Positions 51,776-60,749 of a DNA stretch of 64,000 nt are shown here, in pieces. The notes under the pieces are model-generated. The model did not search any database. It was given only the letters and a program-made list of their open reading frames with translations, and had not been told where the DNA came from. Origin of the DNA: Escherichia marmotae (GTDB lineage: Bacteria; Pseudomonadota; Gammaproteobacteria; Enterobacterales; Enterobacteriaceae); NCBI RefSeq assembly GCF_002900365.1, contig NZ_CP025979.1, positions 1,550,001 through 1,614,000 of the forward strand. Direction: 5' to 3'. The position numbers and the translations under genes are program-made. Positions within the stretch are counted from its first letter, which is position 1, and every line of letters begins with the position of its first letter.

Positions 51776-52744
51776 TTAAAATGATTGCTTAACGCGCGCC
51801 AGGCCATCGCTAACGGATGCCACTTCGCCCGCCGCCACCAGGCAGCAAGCCATCTGGATTTTTAGTGATTTGGGAATCGGTTCGCTGCCTGCCAGACAAC
51901 GCTCAATCCACTTCGCGGTGGTTTCCGGGTCTTTTGCTTCTGGCAGTATCAGTAGCTCACTGCCTGCATCGTCCTGTTTTTCATACAGCACCCGCGTTCC
52001 TTCGCGATCAATCAGATTGATTTGCGGACAGCGTTGCGGATTTGCATACACTTCGCCTTCGGTGCCGTGCATTAACAGCGCCCTCCCACCGATGTCGTTA
52101 AAGAATTTCGCCACCCGCCCGACATATTCCGGATGCGAAACACTGGAAAGACGCAGCGCATCACCTTCAGCAAATGGCGTCGCCAGTTTCGCCAGCGTAT
52201 GCGCACTGTTACGCACGCCCATCCGCCAGCGCATCGCCAGTTGTTTTTCCAGCGGCGGGCAAAACGCGCCTACAGGCATAAACACAGGTTGATGTTCGTC
52301 GAGCTTCGCCTGCGCCTGGCCGCCGTGCAGCGTTGGCGTAATCCCCATCAGTTCGAAAATGGTTTCGCTCAGCACGCGGGTCGGATCTTCGCTAACACCG
52401 TGAACCACTACTGGAAAACCGAGTTTGTGCAGCAGGATCGCCAGCAATGGCGTCAGGTTGGCCTGTTTCCGTGCACCGTTGTAACTGGGAATAACAACAG
52501 GAATCGGCTTGCCAACAGGGGGCGTCAACTTGATGGTGTGATTTTGCATGGCTTCGTAAAAGCCGAGCATCTCTGCTTCCCCTTCCCCTTTGATACGCAG
52601 CGCCATCAATACGCCGCCCAACTCAAGGTCAGGTACTTCACCGTTGAGCATATGGGCATACAGGCCGCGCGCCGTATCCTGGTCTAAATCGCGCGCATGG
52701 TTTTTGCCGCGCCCGATCTCTTTGATGATTTTGCGATAGTCCAT
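51776..52744 (-). CDS. ybiB: TrpD2-family nucleic-acid-binding protein YbiB
   Basis: 322-residue protein with the fold of anthranilate phosphoribosyltransferase (TrpD2 family). It has the helical N-domain (RDLDQDTARGLYAHMLNGEVPDLELGG) but lacks the classic TrpD substrate pattern (KHGNR). Known work shows sequence-independent DNA/RNA binding and LexA control (recalled). 27 bp after dinG on the same strand, so it is probably SOS-induced with dinG. Confidence 0.9.
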   Translation of the reverse strand: MDYRKIIKEIGRGKNHARDLDQDTARGLYAHMLNGEVPDLELGGVLMALRIKGEGEAEMLGFYEAMQNHTIKLTPPVGKPIPVVIPSYNGARKQANLTPLLAILLHKLGFPVVVHGVSEDPTRVLSETIFELMGITPTLHGGQAQAKLDEHQPVFMPVGAFCPPLEKQLAMRWRMGVRNSAHTLAKLATPFAEGDALRLSSVSHPEYVGRVAKFFNDIGGRALLMHGTEGEVYANPQRCPQINLIDREGTRVLYEKQDDAGSELLILPEAKDPETTAKWIERCLAGSEPIPKSLKIQMACCLVAAGEVASVSDGLARVKQSF

Positions 52745-52771
52745 TTATGACTCCTTACCTGACTCACATCA

Positions 52772-54922
52772 TTAACGCCGCCGACGGCGTGGGGATTTTG
52801 CTTTTTCTTTCTTTTTAACTATACCTTCAGGGACTTCTGGTTGCTCAATCGGAAACACCGGTAAGGCATCAAGTAACCGCTTGCCGTAGTTTTTGGTTAA
52901 CAAGCGTTTATCATAAATCACCACTTCACCCCAGCAACTGTGGCTTCGAATCAGACGCCCAACTTGCTGAATCAGGTTAAACGAGGCGCTCGGCAGGCTT
53001 TGTACCTCAAAGGGATAACGATTAAGACTTTTTAGCCATTCGCCTTCGGTGATCACCACCGGGCTGTCGATGGGGGGAAAGGCGATTTTATGAATATGCA
53101 CCTGACTTAGCAGGTCACCTTTCAGATCAAGGCCTTCGGCAAAAGACTGTAAACCTACCAATACACTGCGCTCACCGTTAGCAACGCGTTTACGATGCAG
53201 TTCAACTAAGCGGTAGCGAGGCTGATCGCCCTGCACCAGCAACATCAGACGTAAATCCGTCACATAGTCGAGAAATCGCTGCATCGCCCGCCCGCTGGCA
53301 AACAACACCAACATGCCGAGATGTTTTTTGCTCTCTACCTGCTCACGGAAAAAGGCCGCCATTTCGGCAATATGCTGCTCTTCGTTGTCAATGGACGGTT
53401 CATAACGCATCTGCGGAATGACAATTTTGCCCTGTTCGCAGTGGTTGAAGGGGGAATCCAGCGCCACAAAGCGATCGCCCGCTTTCTCTTTCAACCCACT
53501 CATCTCCTGCAAACGCAAAAAACTGTTCAGCGAACGCAAGGTTGCAGAAGTGATAATAATGTGCGGAATACTGCGCCACAGCAGCCTTTCGAGTTGATCG
53601 CTGACGCGGATCCCCACACAGTGAAACCAGAGATGTAGCTGCCCGTCGCGTTCTTCCCGCGTCGCCCATTTGGTTACCGGCGCACCAGAAGATTGCGCCA
53701 GAGACGCCAGCCGCCAGAGTTTGCTCTGCGCCTCAAACATCCCCAGCGCGCGGTTCATCTGCAAAATCAGTCGATGCAAACGCACAATGTCATGGCTACC
53801 GGTTTTCTCACTTAAATCATTGAGGAATAACTCAGCCAGACCACGCAGCATCTCGGTCAGTTTTGCCAGCCGCTGGCAGATCTCCAGTACTTCATCCGGC
53901 AATTCGCCCATCGCAAAACGGTGCTCTGCCTCTTGCCCGGCAGGCATATAGAGATTGAGGATGTTGTTTAAAGAGGCGATAAGCTCATATAACTCTTCAC
54001 AATGCGCATTCAACCGTTCAGGGATCGCCAGCGGTGGAATGGTCTTCGGGCGAAACTGCTCCATGCAGGTGGCGACCAGTTTTGTGAACAGATCCAGTTG
54101 TAGCCGATACCAGGGGGCAGTAATTTCCGCGCTCATTTCCAGCGCATCCCGCGCCACGTCCGGCAGGTGATGACCTTCATCCAGCACCAGCAGCAAATTT
54201 TTCGGTTCTGGCAATACCGCTTCGCTTTCCATCGCCGCCATCACCAGCGCATGGTTTGCCACTACCACTTCCGCTTCCTGAATTTCCCGGCGGGCAACAA
54301 AAAACGGACATTCGCGGTAGTAATAACAGTTACGGTTGAGGCAACTGGCTTTGTCGGTACTCAGACGACGCCAGAGATCGTCATCAATGGCGATATCAGT
54401 GTGATCGCGCAGGCCATCCCATTTATAAGTATCGAGATCGCCCTTCAGCTTTGCACAACGTTTTTGTTCTTCCTGATTGTTCGGTGTCAGTTCATCGTCG
54501 AGAAACGCGAGCAGATCCTGTTGTGTGGGTTCGGTACTGGCAAGCGCCGTCAGGTTACGCGGGCAAACGTAGCGCCCACGCCCGAAAGCGGCGGTGAATT
54601 TTAGATCGGGAATGATCTTTTTCAGCAGCGGCAAATCTTTGCTGTAGATCTGATCCTGCAACGCCACGTTAGCGGTACTCACCACCAGCGTTTTTTGCTC
54701 TTCGCGGGCAATGGCGATGCCGGGGATCAAATAGGAGAGCGTTTTCCCAACGCCGGTGGGGGCTTCAATCGCCAGATGCCGCCCTTCTTCTCCGGCCAGT
54801 GTTTTGGCGACATCCGCAATCATCTGCCGCTGCGGCGCACGGGGAATAAAGTCGGGGATCTGTTCCTGAAGCGCCTTATACCAGGCGGCAATTTGCGCTT
54901 TAAGCGCGGCGGTTAATGCCAT
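52772..54922 (-). CDS. dinG: ATP-dependent DNA helicase DinG
   Basis: 716-residue 5'-3' helicase of superfamily 2 (XPD-like) that unwinds D-loops and R-loops. Walker A EAPTGVGKTLSY near residue 50. Four Fe-S cysteines: VCPRN near 120 and CLNRNCYYYRECPF near 194-205. Walker B is VLDEGHH (DEGH rather than DEAH) near 250; the C-terminal motif VGRLIRS is near 655. A LexA box precedes it. Confidence 0.96.
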   Translation of the reverse strand: MALTAALKAQIAAWYKALQEQIPDFIPRAPQRQMIADVAKTLAGEEGRHLAIEAPTGVGKTLSYLIPGIAIAREEQKTLVVSTANVALQDQIYSKDLPLLKKIIPDLKFTAAFGRGRYVCPRNLTALASTEPTQQDLLAFLDDELTPNNQEEQKRCAKLKGDLDTYKWDGLRDHTDIAIDDDLWRRLSTDKASCLNRNCYYYRECPFFVARREIQEAEVVVANHALVMAAMESEAVLPEPKNLLLVLDEGHHLPDVARDALEMSAEITAPWYRLQLDLFTKLVATCMEQFRPKTIPPLAIPERLNAHCEELYELIASLNNILNLYMPAGQEAEHRFAMGELPDEVLEICQRLAKLTEMLRGLAELFLNDLSEKTGSHDIVRLHRLILQMNRALGMFEAQSKLWRLASLAQSSGAPVTKWATREERDGQLHLWFHCVGIRVSDQLERLLWRSIPHIIITSATLRSLNSFLRLQEMSGLKEKAGDRFVALDSPFNHCEQGKIVIPQMRYEPSIDNEEQHIAEMAAFFREQVESKKHLGMLVLFASGRAMQRFLDYVTDLRLMLLVQGDQPRYRLVELHRKRVANGERSVLVGLQSFAEGLDLKGDLLSQVHIHKIAFPPIDSPVVITEGEWLKSLNRYPFEVQSLPSASFNLIQQVGRLIRSHSCWGEVVIYDKRLLTKNYGKRLLDALPVFPIEQPEVPEGIVKKKEKAKSPRRRRR

Positions 54923-54936
54923 GAGAAAACCTGAAA

Positions 54937-54956
54937 TACTGTATAAACAGCCAATA
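54937..54956 (-). promoter_or_regulatory. LexA (SOS) box of dinG
   Basis: On the minus strand TATTGGCTGTTTATACAGTA: TTG-N10-CAG, one half perfect and the other with TTG for CTG. This is the dinG box as I recall it. 14 bp upstream of the start codon. Confidence 0.75.
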
Positions 54957-55074
54957 TTGTGGCATTTTTCAGTTTTCAGGGGTAATGATTTTTCTGTTTC
55001 TGGAAAGTGGCTCGCAATAACCGCCAGGATAATACGGTCTAATTCCTGTTCGACAACAAAGGATTCAACACGTC

Positions 55075-55524
55075 ATGCAAGACACCATCATAAATTTCTA
55101 CAGCACCAGTGACGACTACGGGGATTTTTCTAACTTTGCCGCCTGGGCCATCAAGATTGACGGCAAAACCTGGCCCACCTCAGAACACTATTTTCAGGCA
55201 CAAAAGTTCCTTGATGAAAAATACCACGAAGAGATCCGCCGGATTTCCTCACCCATGATCGCCGCGCGTATGGGGCGTGACCGTTCTAAGCCCCTGCGTA
55301 AAAACTGGGAGTCGATAAAAGAAGAGGTGATGCGCAAAGCGCTTCGCGCTAAATTCGAACAACACGCAGAACTGCGCGCGCTCCTGCTGGCAACCGCGTC
55401 AGCGAAACTGGTTGAGCATACGAAAAATGATGCTTACTGGGGAGATGGCGGTAATGGTCAGGGCAAGAATCGCCTGGGCTACCTTTTAATGGAGCTGCGC
55501 GAACAATTGGCTGCGGAGAAGTAA
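55075..55524 (+). CDS. ybiA: riboflavin-intermediate N-glycosidase YbiA (RibX type)
   Basis: 149-residue protein of the YbiA/DUF1768 family. It hydrolyses the glycosidic bond of damaged early riboflavin intermediates (recalled), a metabolite-repair role. Family motifs: FSNFAAW near residue 18, WPTSEHYFQAQKF near 33-45 and NDAYWGDGG near 121. The K-12 form has 11 more N-terminal residues; here the matching upstream codon is ATT, so the ATG at 55075 is the likely start, with AAAGGA 11 bp away. Confidence 0.9.
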   Translation: MQDTIINFYSTSDDYGDFSNFAAWAIKIDGKTWPTSEHYFQAQKFLDEKYHEEIRRISSPMIAARMGRDRSKPLRKNWESIKEEVMRKALRAKFEQHAELRALLLATASAKLVEHTKNDAYWGDGGNGQGKNRLGYLLMELREQLAAEK

Positions 55525-55606
55525 CGCATCGGGTGGCTTGTGGGCGGTAAAACAGAGAAATCTTTTTGCCGCGCTTGCAAATTGCTGACTAGCGCTTGTA
55601 GTGATA

Positions 55607-55705
55607 TGCCGGATGCGGCGCGAACGCCTTATCCGGCCTACAAGTTGTTAAAATTCAATATATTGTAGGAACCACGTAGGCCTGATAAGCGTAGCGCATC
55701 AGGCA
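55607..55705. repeat. REP/BIME between ybiA and rhlE
   Basis: GCCGGATGCGGCGCGAACGCCTTATCCGGC unit, split here as 55608-55637, and a second AGGCCTGATAAGCG / GCGCATCAGGC unit (55679-55705). Confidence 0.85.
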
Positions 55706-55730
55706 GTTTTGCGTTTGTCATCAGTCTCAG

Positions 55731-55751
55731 ATGCCGGGCATTACCCGGCAT
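55731..55751 (-). terminator. rhlE terminator hairpin
   Basis: ATGCCGGG / CCCGGCAT 8-bp stem with a 5-nt loop, 6 bp past the rhlE stop. Confidence 0.6.
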
Positions 55752-55757
55752 AAAAGA

Positions 55758-57122
55758 TTACTGAGCTGCGGCAGGTTTACGCGGACGGCGGCGACGTTGT
55801 TGCTCGCCTGCCGGTTTGGCATCACCAAGACGACGAGACGGTTTTGCTGCAGGCTTCGCGTTACCAGCCTTCGCACCGCTTTCTGCGCGACGCGGTTGCT
55901 GTTGACTACGACCACCGCTCTGCCCACGACCGCCGCCGCTGCGTTGCTGGCGACCGTTCTGGATCGGTTCGGCTTTAATTGACGGATCCGGCTCATAGCC
56001 CGGAACAGCGATACGCGGGATCTCTTTTTTCAGCAGTTTTTCGATATCGCGCAACAGTTTGTGCTCATCAACACACACCAGCGATAACGCTTCGCCGGTG
56101 GCTGCGGCACGACCGGTACGCCCGATGCGGTGCACGTAATCTTCCGGTACGTTTGGCAGCTCATAGTTGACGACGTGTGGCAACTCTTCGATATCCAGGC
56201 CACGCGCGGCGATATCGGTCGCCACCAGCACACGAATATCACCCGATTTAAAATCGGCCAACGCACGAGTACGCGCACCTTGCGATTTATTACCGTGGAT
56301 CGCCGCACTGCGGATGCCATCTTTATTTAGCTGTTCTGCCAGATGGTTGGCACCATGTTTGGTACGTGTAAACACCAGCACCTGCTGCCAGTTACCTTTA
56401 CCAATCATGTGCGACAGTAATTCCCGTTTGCGTTTCTTATCAACAAAATGAACGTGCTGGGTCACTTGCTCAGAGGCTGTATTACGGCGCGCCACTTCGA
56501 TTTCCAGCGGGTTATGCAGCAGTTTTTCTGCCAGCGCTTTAATCTCGTCAGAGAAAGTCGCGGAGAACAGCAGGTTCTGGCGTTTCGCGGGCAGCTTTGT
56601 TAACACACGGCGAATATCGTGGATAAAGCCCATATCGAGCATACGGTCAGCTTCATCAAGGACGAGGATTTCTATCTGATCCAGTTTCACCGCATTCTGG
56701 TGTTCCAGATCCAGCAGACGCCCGGGCGTTGCCACCAGCACATCAACACCGCCGCGCAGTTTCATCATCTGCGGGTTAATGCTGACGCCGCCAAACACCA
56801 CCAGCGAACGAATGTTCAGGTATTTGCTGTAATCACGGACGTTTTCGCCAATCTGCGCCGCCAGTTCACGGGTCGGGGTGAGGATCAACGCACGAACCGG
56901 ACGACGCCCTTTGGCGTGCGGCTCACGGGAAATCAGGTGTTGCAGTAGCGGCAGCGTAAAGCCCGCTGTTTTACCCGTGCCGGTCTGGGCACTGGCCATC
57001 AGATCACGGCCTTCCAGTACTGCGGGGATCGCCTGCTGCTGAATAGGGGTGGGTTCACGGTAACCTTGCTCGGCAACGGCGCGCAGGATATCAGGGCTTA
57101 AACCCAAAGAATCGAAAGACAT
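55758..57122 (-). CDS. rhlE: DEAD-box RNA helicase RhlE
   Basis: 454-residue ATP-dependent RNA helicase linked to ribosome assembly. Motifs in order: Q motif (GYREPTPIQQQAIP), SAQTGTGKT, PTRELAAQ, DEAD in VLDEADRMLDMGF, SATF, and HRIGRTGRAA. The C-terminal tail from about 385 is low-complexity and rich in Arg, Gln, Gly, Ala and Lys (RSGGGRGQSGG), likely RNA-binding. Divergent from cecR; in K-12 CecR also represses rhlE. Confidence 0.95.
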   Translation of the reverse strand: MSFDSLGLSPDILRAVAEQGYREPTPIQQQAIPAVLEGRDLMASAQTGTGKTAGFTLPLLQHLISREPHAKGRRPVRALILTPTRELAAQIGENVRDYSKYLNIRSLVVFGGVSINPQMMKLRGGVDVLVATPGRLLDLEHQNAVKLDQIEILVLDEADRMLDMGFIHDIRRVLTKLPAKRQNLLFSATFSDEIKALAEKLLHNPLEIEVARRNTASEQVTQHVHFVDKKRKRELLSHMIGKGNWQQVLVFTRTKHGANHLAEQLNKDGIRSAAIHGNKSQGARTRALADFKSGDIRVLVATDIAARGLDIEELPHVVNYELPNVPEDYVHRIGRTGRAAATGEALSLVCVDEHKLLRDIEKLLKKEIPRIAVPGYEPDPSIKAEPIQNGRQQRSGGGRGQSGGRSQQQPRRAESGAKAGNAKPAAKPSRRLGDAKPAGEQQRRRRPRKPAAAQ

Positions 57123-57314
57123 AACTACTCCGAACCGCCCCGACCGTTACCGGTGTAGTTTTCAGGGAGATACTGAAAAGGAAAATGACAAAAACCACAA
57201 TGTCATGAGGGAGCGGAGTGTAGCAGTTTTTGTGACGCAGCGCATAAATTATCCCTGTGACTGGCGTTGCTAAAATTCTTAGCCATACTGGACAACGCTA
57301 AAAATGAGTCATAA

Positions 57315-57338
57315 TCTTAATCAATCATTTGATTAAGA
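57315..57338. promoter_or_regulatory. CecR operator
   Basis: Perfect inverted repeat TCTTAATCAA-TCAT-TTGATTAAGA in the rhlE-cecR spacer, ending 12 bp before the cecR ATG. It is typical of a TetR-family operator and probably autoregulatory. Confidence 0.75.
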
Positions 57339-57350
57339 ATGGGCTGTGCG

Positions 57351-58022
57351 ATGAATAGTCCTGCCATGACAACCAAAGGTGAACAGGCCAAAAAACAGCT
57401 AATTGCTGCGGCACTGGCACAGTTTGGTGAGTATGGAATGAACGCCACCACCCGCGATATCGCCGCCCAAGCCGGGCAGAATATCGCAGCCATCACCTAT
57501 TACTTCGGTTCGAAAGAAGATTTATACCTCGCCTGCGCCCAGTGGATTGCCGATTTTATTGGCGAGCAGTTCCGTCCGCACGCCGAGGAAGCCGAACGCT
57601 TGTTCGCACAACCACAGCCGGATCGCGCCGCTATCCGCGAACTGATCCTTCGCGCTTGCAGGAACATGATTCAACTGCTCACCCAGGATGATACCGTCAA
57701 CCTCAGCAAGTTTATCTCCCGTGAGCAGCTCTCTCCCACGGCGGCCTACCATCTGGTGCATGAACAGGTGATTAGTCCGCTACACAGCCACCTTACGCGC
57801 CTGATTGCCGCCTGGACCGGCTGTGACGCCAACGATACCCGCATGATCCTCCATACTCATGCGCTGATTGGCGAGATTCTGGCGTTTCGTCTCGGCAAAG
57901 AAACGATTCTGTTACGTACCGGCTGGACCGCGTTCGATGAAGAAAAGACCGAACTGATTAACCAGACGGTAACCTGTCATATCGACCTGATTTTGCAAGG
58001 ATTATCGCAAAGGAGTTTGTAG
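57351..58022 (+). CDS. cecR: TetR-family regulator CecR (YbiH)
   Basis: 223-residue TetR repressor controlling cefoperazone/chloramphenicol sensitivity genes (recalled). HTH: TTRDIAAQAGQNIAAITYYFGSKEDLY, near residues 33-60. A C-terminal helical ligand domain follows. The ATG at 57351 gives the K-12 length; an in-frame start 4 codons earlier is possible. Its end abuts the ybhG start, so it heads the cecR-ybhGFSR operon. It carries its own operator. Confidence 0.93.
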   Translation: MNSPAMTTKGEQAKKQLIAAALAQFGEYGMNATTRDIAAQAGQNIAAITYYFGSKEDLYLACAQWIADFIGEQFRPHAEEAERLFAQPQPDRAAIRELILRACRNMIQLLTQDDTVNLSKFISREQLSPTAAYHLVHEQVISPLHSHLTRLIAAWTGCDANDTRMILHTHALIGEILAFRLGKETILLRTGWTAFDEEKTELINQTVTCHIDLILQGLSQRSL

Positions 58023-59020
58023 TGATGAAAAAAACTGTCGTGATTGGACTGGCGGTAGTGGTACTTGCCGCCGTGGTTGCCGGAGGCTACTGGTGGTATC
58101 AAAGCCGCCAGGATAACGGCCTGACGCTGTATGGCAACGTGGATATTCGCACTGTTAATCTTAGCTTCCGTGTCGGTGGTCGCGTTGAATCTCTGGCGGT
58201 AGACGAAGGTGATGCCATCAAAGCGGATCAGGTGCTGGGCGAACTGGATCACAAGCCGTATGAGATTGCGCTGATGCAGGCGAAAGCAGGCGTTTCGGTG
58301 GCGCAGGCACAATATGATCTGATGCTTGCCGGTTATCGCGATGAAGAAATCGCCCAGGCTGCCGCTGCCGTAAAACAGGCGCAGGCCGCTTACGACTATG
58401 CGCAGAATTTCTATGCTCGTCAGCAAGGATTGTGGAAAAGCCGCACTATTTCGGCAAACGACCTGGAAAATGCCCGCTCCTCGCGCGACCAGGCCCAGGC
58501 AACGCTGAAATCAGCACAGGATAAATTGCGTCAGTACCGTTCCGGTAACCGTGAACAGGACATCGCCCAGGCGAAAGCCAGCCTGGAACAGGCGCAGGCG
58601 CAACTGGCGCAGGCGGAGCTGAATTTACAGGACTCAACGTTGGTAGCCCCCTCTGATGGCACGCTGTTAACCCGCGCGGTAGAGCCTGGCACAGTGCTCA
58701 ATGAAGGTGGCACGGTGTTTACCGTTTCACTAACGCGTCCGGTGTGGGTGCGTGCCTATGTCGATGAGCGCAATCTCGACCAGGCCCAGCCAGGCCGCAA
58801 AGTGCTGCTCTATACCGATGGTCGCCCGGACAAGCCGTATCACGGGCAGATTGGTTTCGTTTCGCCAACCGCTGAATTTACCCCGAAAACCGTCGAAACG
58901 CCGGATCTGCGCACCGACCTTGTCTATCGCCTGCGGATTGTGGTGACCGACGCCGATGATGCGTTACGCCAGGGAATGCCAGTAACGGTGCAATTCGGTG
59001 ACGAGGCAGGACATGAATGA
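58022..59020 (+). CDS. ybhG: HlyD-type membrane fusion protein YbhG
   Basis: 332-residue periplasmic adaptor of the YbhGFSR exporter. N-terminal membrane anchor/signal (residues 5-27), then a lipoyl/beta-barrel part interrupted by a long coiled coil (about 100-210) rich in QAQAQLAQAE-type repeats. It joins the inner-membrane ABC transporter to an outer-membrane channel. The start is GTG at 58022 or ATG at 58025; the former overlaps the cecR stop. Confidence 0.93.
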   Translation: MMKKTVVIGLAVVVLAAVVAGGYWWYQSRQDNGLTLYGNVDIRTVNLSFRVGGRVESLAVDEGDAIKADQVLGELDHKPYEIALMQAKAGVSVAQAQYDLMLAGYRDEEIAQAAAAVKQAQAAYDYAQNFYARQQGLWKSRTISANDLENARSSRDQAQATLKSAQDKLRQYRSGNREQDIAQAKASLEQAQAQLAQAELNLQDSTLVAPSDGTLLTRAVEPGTVLNEGGTVFTVSLTRPVWVRAYVDERNLDQAQPGRKVLLYTDGRPDKPYHGQIGFVSPTAEFTPKTVETPDLRTDLVYRLRIVVTDADDALRQGMPVTVQFGDEAGHE

Positions 59021-60749
59021 TGCCGTTATCACGCTAAACGGCCTGGAAAAACGCTTTCCGGGTATGGACAAGCCCGCCGTCGCACCGCTCAACTGTACCA
59101 TTCATGCCGGTTATGTTACGGGGCTGGTGGGGCCGGATGGCGCGGGTAAAACCACGTTGATGCGGATGCTGGCCGGGTTACTGAAACCCGACAACGGCAG
59201 TGCTACGGTCATTGGCTTTGATCCGATCAAAAACGACGCTGCGTTACACGCGGTGCTCGGCTATATGCCGCAGAAATTCGGTCTGTATGAAGATCTCACG
59301 GTGATGGAGAATCTTAATCTGTACGCGGATTTGCGCAGCGTAACCGGTGAAGCGCGAAAACAGACGTTTGCTCGCCTGCTGGAGTTTACTTCTCTTGGCC
59401 CATTTACCGGACGCCTGGCGGGTAAGCTCTCTGGCGGGATGAAACAAAAACTCGGGCTGGCCTGTACCCTGGTGGGTGAGCCGAAAGTGTTACTGCTCGA
59501 TGAACCCGGCGTCGGCGTTGACCCTATCTCACGGCGCGAGCTGTGGCAGATGGTGCACGAACTGGCAGGCGAAGGGATGCTGATCCTCTGGAGTACCTCA
59601 TATCTCGATGAAGCCGAACAGTGCCGTGACGTATTGCTGATGAACGAAGGTGAGTTGCTGTATCAGGGAGAACCGAAGGCTCTGACGCAAACCATGGCCG
59701 GACGTAGCTTTCTGATGACCAGCCCGCACGAAAGCAACCGCAAACTGCTGCAACGAACGCTGAAACTGCCGCAGGTCAGCGACGGGATGATTCAGGGGAA
59801 ATCAGTACGTCTGATCCTCAAAAAAGAGGCCACACCAGACGATATTCGCCGCGCCGACGGAATGCCGGAAATCAACATCAACGAAACCACACCTCGCTTT
59901 GAAGATGCGTTTATTGATTTGCTGGGCGGTGCCGGAACCTCAGAATCACCGCTGGGCGCAATATTGCATACGGTAGAAGGCTCACCGGACGAGACGGTGA
60001 TCGAAGCGAAAGAGCTGACCAAGAAGTTTGGCGATTTTGCCGCCACCGATCACGTCAATTTTGCCGTCAAACGCGGTGAAATCTTTGGTTTGCTGGGGCC
60101 AAACGGTGCGGGGAAATCCACCACCTTTAAGATGATGTGCGGCTTGCTGGTGCCGACCTCCGGTCAGTCGCTGGTGCTGGGAATGGATCTGAAAGAGAGT
60201 TCCGGTAAAGCGCGCCAGCATCTCGGCTATATGGCGCAAAAATTTTCGCTGTATGGCAACCTGACAGTCGAACAGAATTTACGCTTTTTCTCCGGCGTGT
60301 ATGGCTTACGCGGTCGGGCGCAGACTGAAAAAATCACCCGTATGAGCGAAGCGTTCGGCCTGAAAAGCATTGCCTCACATGCTACCGATGAACTGCCATT
60401 AGGTTTTAAGCAGCGGCTGGCGCTGGCCTGCTCGTTGATGCATGAACCGGATATTCTGTTTCTCGATGAACCCACTTCCGGCGTCGATCCCCTCACCCGC
60501 CGCGAGTTTTGGCTACATATCAACAGCATGGTAGAGAAAGGTGTCACGGTGATGGTCACCACCCACTTTATGGATGAAGCGGAATATTGCGACCGCATCG
60601 GACTGGTGTATCGCGGGAAACTGATTGCCAGCGGCACGCCGGACGATTTGAAAGCGCAATCGGCCAACGATGAGCAACCCGACCCCACGATGGAGCAAGC
60701 CTTTATTCAGTTGATCCACGACTGGGATAAGGAGCATGGCAATGAGTAA
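59013..60749 (+). CDS. ybhF: fused ABC ATPase YbhF
   Basis: 578-residue protein with two fused ABC ATPase domains, energising YbhS/YbhR. Walker A GPDGAGKTT (first) and GPNGAGKST (second), signatures LSGGMKQK and LPLGFKQR (the second is degenerate), Walker B LLLDEPGVGVD and LFLDEPTSGVD. The first Walker A has Asp where Asn is usual. The ATG at 59013 overlaps the ybhG stop by 8 bp. Known role: tetracycline-class and Na+/Li+ efflux (recalled). Confidence 0.94.
   Translation: MNDAVITLNGLEKRFPGMDKPAVAPLNCTIHAGYVTGLVGPDGAGKTTLMRMLAGLLKPDNGSATVIGFDPIKNDAALHAVLGYMPQKFGLYEDLTVMENLNLYADLRSVTGEARKQTFARLLEFTSLGPFTGRLAGKLSGGMKQKLGLACTLVGEPKVLLLDEPGVGVDPISRRELWQMVHELAGEGMLILWSTSYLDEAEQCRDVLLMNEGELLYQGEPKALTQTMAGRSFLMTSPHESNRKLLQRTLKLPQVSDGMIQGKSVRLILKKEATPDDIRRADGMPEININETTPRFEDAFIDLLGGAGTSESPLGAILHTVEGSPDETVIEAKELTKKFGDFAATDHVNFAVKRGEIFGLLGPNGAGKSTTFKMMCGLLVPTSGQSLVLGMDLKESSGKARQHLGYMAQKFSLYGNLTVEQNLRFFSGVYGLRGRAQTEKITRMSEAFGLKSIASHATDELPLGFKQRLALACSLMHEPDILFLDEPTSGVDPLTRREFWLHINSMVEKGVTVMVTTHFMDEAEYCDRIGLVYRGKLIASGTPDDLKAQSANDEQPDPTMEQAFIQLIHDWDKEHGNE

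Noticed and set aside
54939..54950. CTGTATAAACAG at dinG as the LexA site core
   Set aside because: The CTG-N6-CAG spacing is too short; the correct register is TTG-N10-CAG on the minus strand.
55607..55705. REP clusters as a possible CRISPR array
   Set aside because: Units are inverted pairs without regular spacers and match REP consensus; no cas genes nearby.
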